A DNA stretch of 64,000 nucleotides from an uncultured Bacteroidota bacterium (GTDB lineage: Bacteria; Bacteroidota; Bacteroidia; Flavobacteriales; Flavobacteriaceae): NCBI GenBank assembly GCA_902604715.1, contig CACLAD010000003.1:1-64000 (forward strand), written 5' to 3'. This document shows positions 63,631 to 64,000 of the stretch, piece by piece. The translations under genes were made by a program, and so were the position numbers. Each line of letters begins with the position of its first letter. Within the stretch, counting starts at the first letter, position 1. The notes below the pieces were generated by a model. That model made no database searches. It was not told the origin of the DNA and worked only from the letters and a program-made list of their open reading frames with translations.

Positions 63631-64000
63631 ATGATTTTTAATCTGTTTAAATCAAAACCAACTTTAAAAGAGCTCATTCCTGAGGGATTTGTTGATATTC
63701 ACTCTCATATTCTACCTGGAATTGATGACGGAGCTAAAAATATTGAGGATTCGATTAAATTAATTATGCAAATGAAGGAGCTAGGATTTGAAAAAATAAT
63801 TGGAACACCCCACACTTACCAAGGGTTATATAACAATTCTTCACAATCTATTAAAAAAGCTTATGTAAATTTAATGGATAATTTAAACAAAGAAATAAAC
63901 ATTGAATATGCGTCTGAATATTTGCTTGATAATAGTCTGATCAAGCGAGCACAGGATAAAGATATTCTTTGCTTAAAAGACAATTATGTTCTTGTAGAGA
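63631..64000 (+). CDS. CpsB/YwqE-type tyrosine phosphatase, PHP domain (partial)
   Basis: The frame from ATG 63631 is open to the window edge (123 codons) and is not in the ORF track. It reads VDIHSHILPGIDDGAKNIEDS near the start, the PHP-domain metal-binding motif HxH of CpsB/CapC/YwqE phosphatases, then IGTPHTY and a second-ligand region INIEYASEYLLDN. Such manganese-dependent enzymes dephosphorylate tyrosine kinases that control capsule export. The C-terminal half is outside the window. Its position beside a WecA-type transferase suggests a surface-polysaccharide locus continues to the right. Confidence 0.9.
   Translation, partial: MIFNLFKSKPTLKELIPEGFVDIHSHILPGIDDGAKNIEDSIKLIMQMKELGFEKIIGTPHTYQGLYNNSSQSIKKAYVNLMDNLNKEINIEYASEYLLDNSLIKRAQDKDILCLKDNYVLVE

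Noticed and set aside
1-64000. tRNA, rRNA, CRISPR arrays, insertion sequences, integrase or phage genes
   Set aside because: Intergenic gaps are short (at most about 140 bp) and none shows tRNA arms, spaced repeats, terminal inverted repeats or transposase coding.

Overview
The window looks like chromosome of a marine-type flavobacterium (Bacteroidota, Flavobacteriia). The evidence is as follows. Base composition is strongly AT-rich. Promoters carry the Bacteroidota -7 element TAnnTTTG. The window holds a short RpoD without region 1.1, a complete Na+-NQR operon with apbE, type IX secretion (T9SS) parts (PorT/SprT-like and Plug) and several exported proteins with T9SS-type C-terminal sorting domains. 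It also has flavobacterial gene orders such as ddl-PASTA-rluD, ftsH-LUD-cdsA-psd and rpsO-pnp-rpoD. I found no rRNA or tRNA genes, insertion sequence, phage or CRISPR array, and no gene-free stretch over 300 bp.

Layout. 1-1603: C-terminally truncated large secreted protein. 1735-9958: housekeeping block (yaaA, rluD, PASTA protein, ddl, coaD, NUDIX, pyrE, birA, rsfS, ftsH). 10049-14760: LUD protein, cdsA, psd (phosphatidylethanolamine synthesis), then valS on the other strand. 14850-28308: DUF1573 protein, aminotransferase, murB, a four-cysteine membrane miniprotein overlapping a divergent NRAMP-like transporter, lipA, lpxK, Nif3-like protein, a coiled-coil protein of the zinc-ribbon family, msrA, O-methyltransferase, tatA, pepE, gpmI, map, methyltransferase. 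28312-35300: nqrABCDEF-apbE as one minus-strand operon with a recognisable promoter. 35409-48265: T9SS Plug, apaG, pruA, then an envelope/secretion cluster of Omp28-type and TlpA-type thiol proteins, a DUF6029-like protein, T9SS cargo and an M36 metalloprotease. 48258-60833: rsmG, aminotransferase, trkH/trkA potassium uptake, porT, rRNA methyltransferase, fbaA, accD, rpsO, pnp, rpoD, rpe. 60973-64000: a membrane-spanning putative sensor/regulator, a WecA/TagO-type glycosyl-1-phosphate transferase and the start of a CpsB/YwqE-type phosphatase, which looks like the entry to a surface-polysaccharide locus.

How the genes work together. NQR makes a sodium gradient and ApbE flavinylates NqrB and NqrC. 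The four-cysteine miniprotein is a speculative NqrM-like iron or maturation factor. PorT and Plug belong to the T9SS that would export the CTD-bearing proteins. The last three genes probably begin an exopolysaccharide or capsule region.

Most interesting signals: (1) two exact 14-bp direct repeats, 21 bp apart, placed where the -33 box would be in front of a membrane-anchored putative beta-propeller/winged-helix regulator; (2) the overlapping Cys4 miniprotein/NRAMP-like pair, the transporter lacking the canonical DPGN and MPH metal motifs; (3) -7 boxes only 4-8 nt before start codons, suggesting leaderless mRNAs; (4) a strong intrinsic terminator embedded in the opposite gene rsmG; (5) a tandem 16-bp duplication touching the rpoD start codon; (6) AccD and a zinc-ribbon-family protein that have both lost their zinc cysteines.
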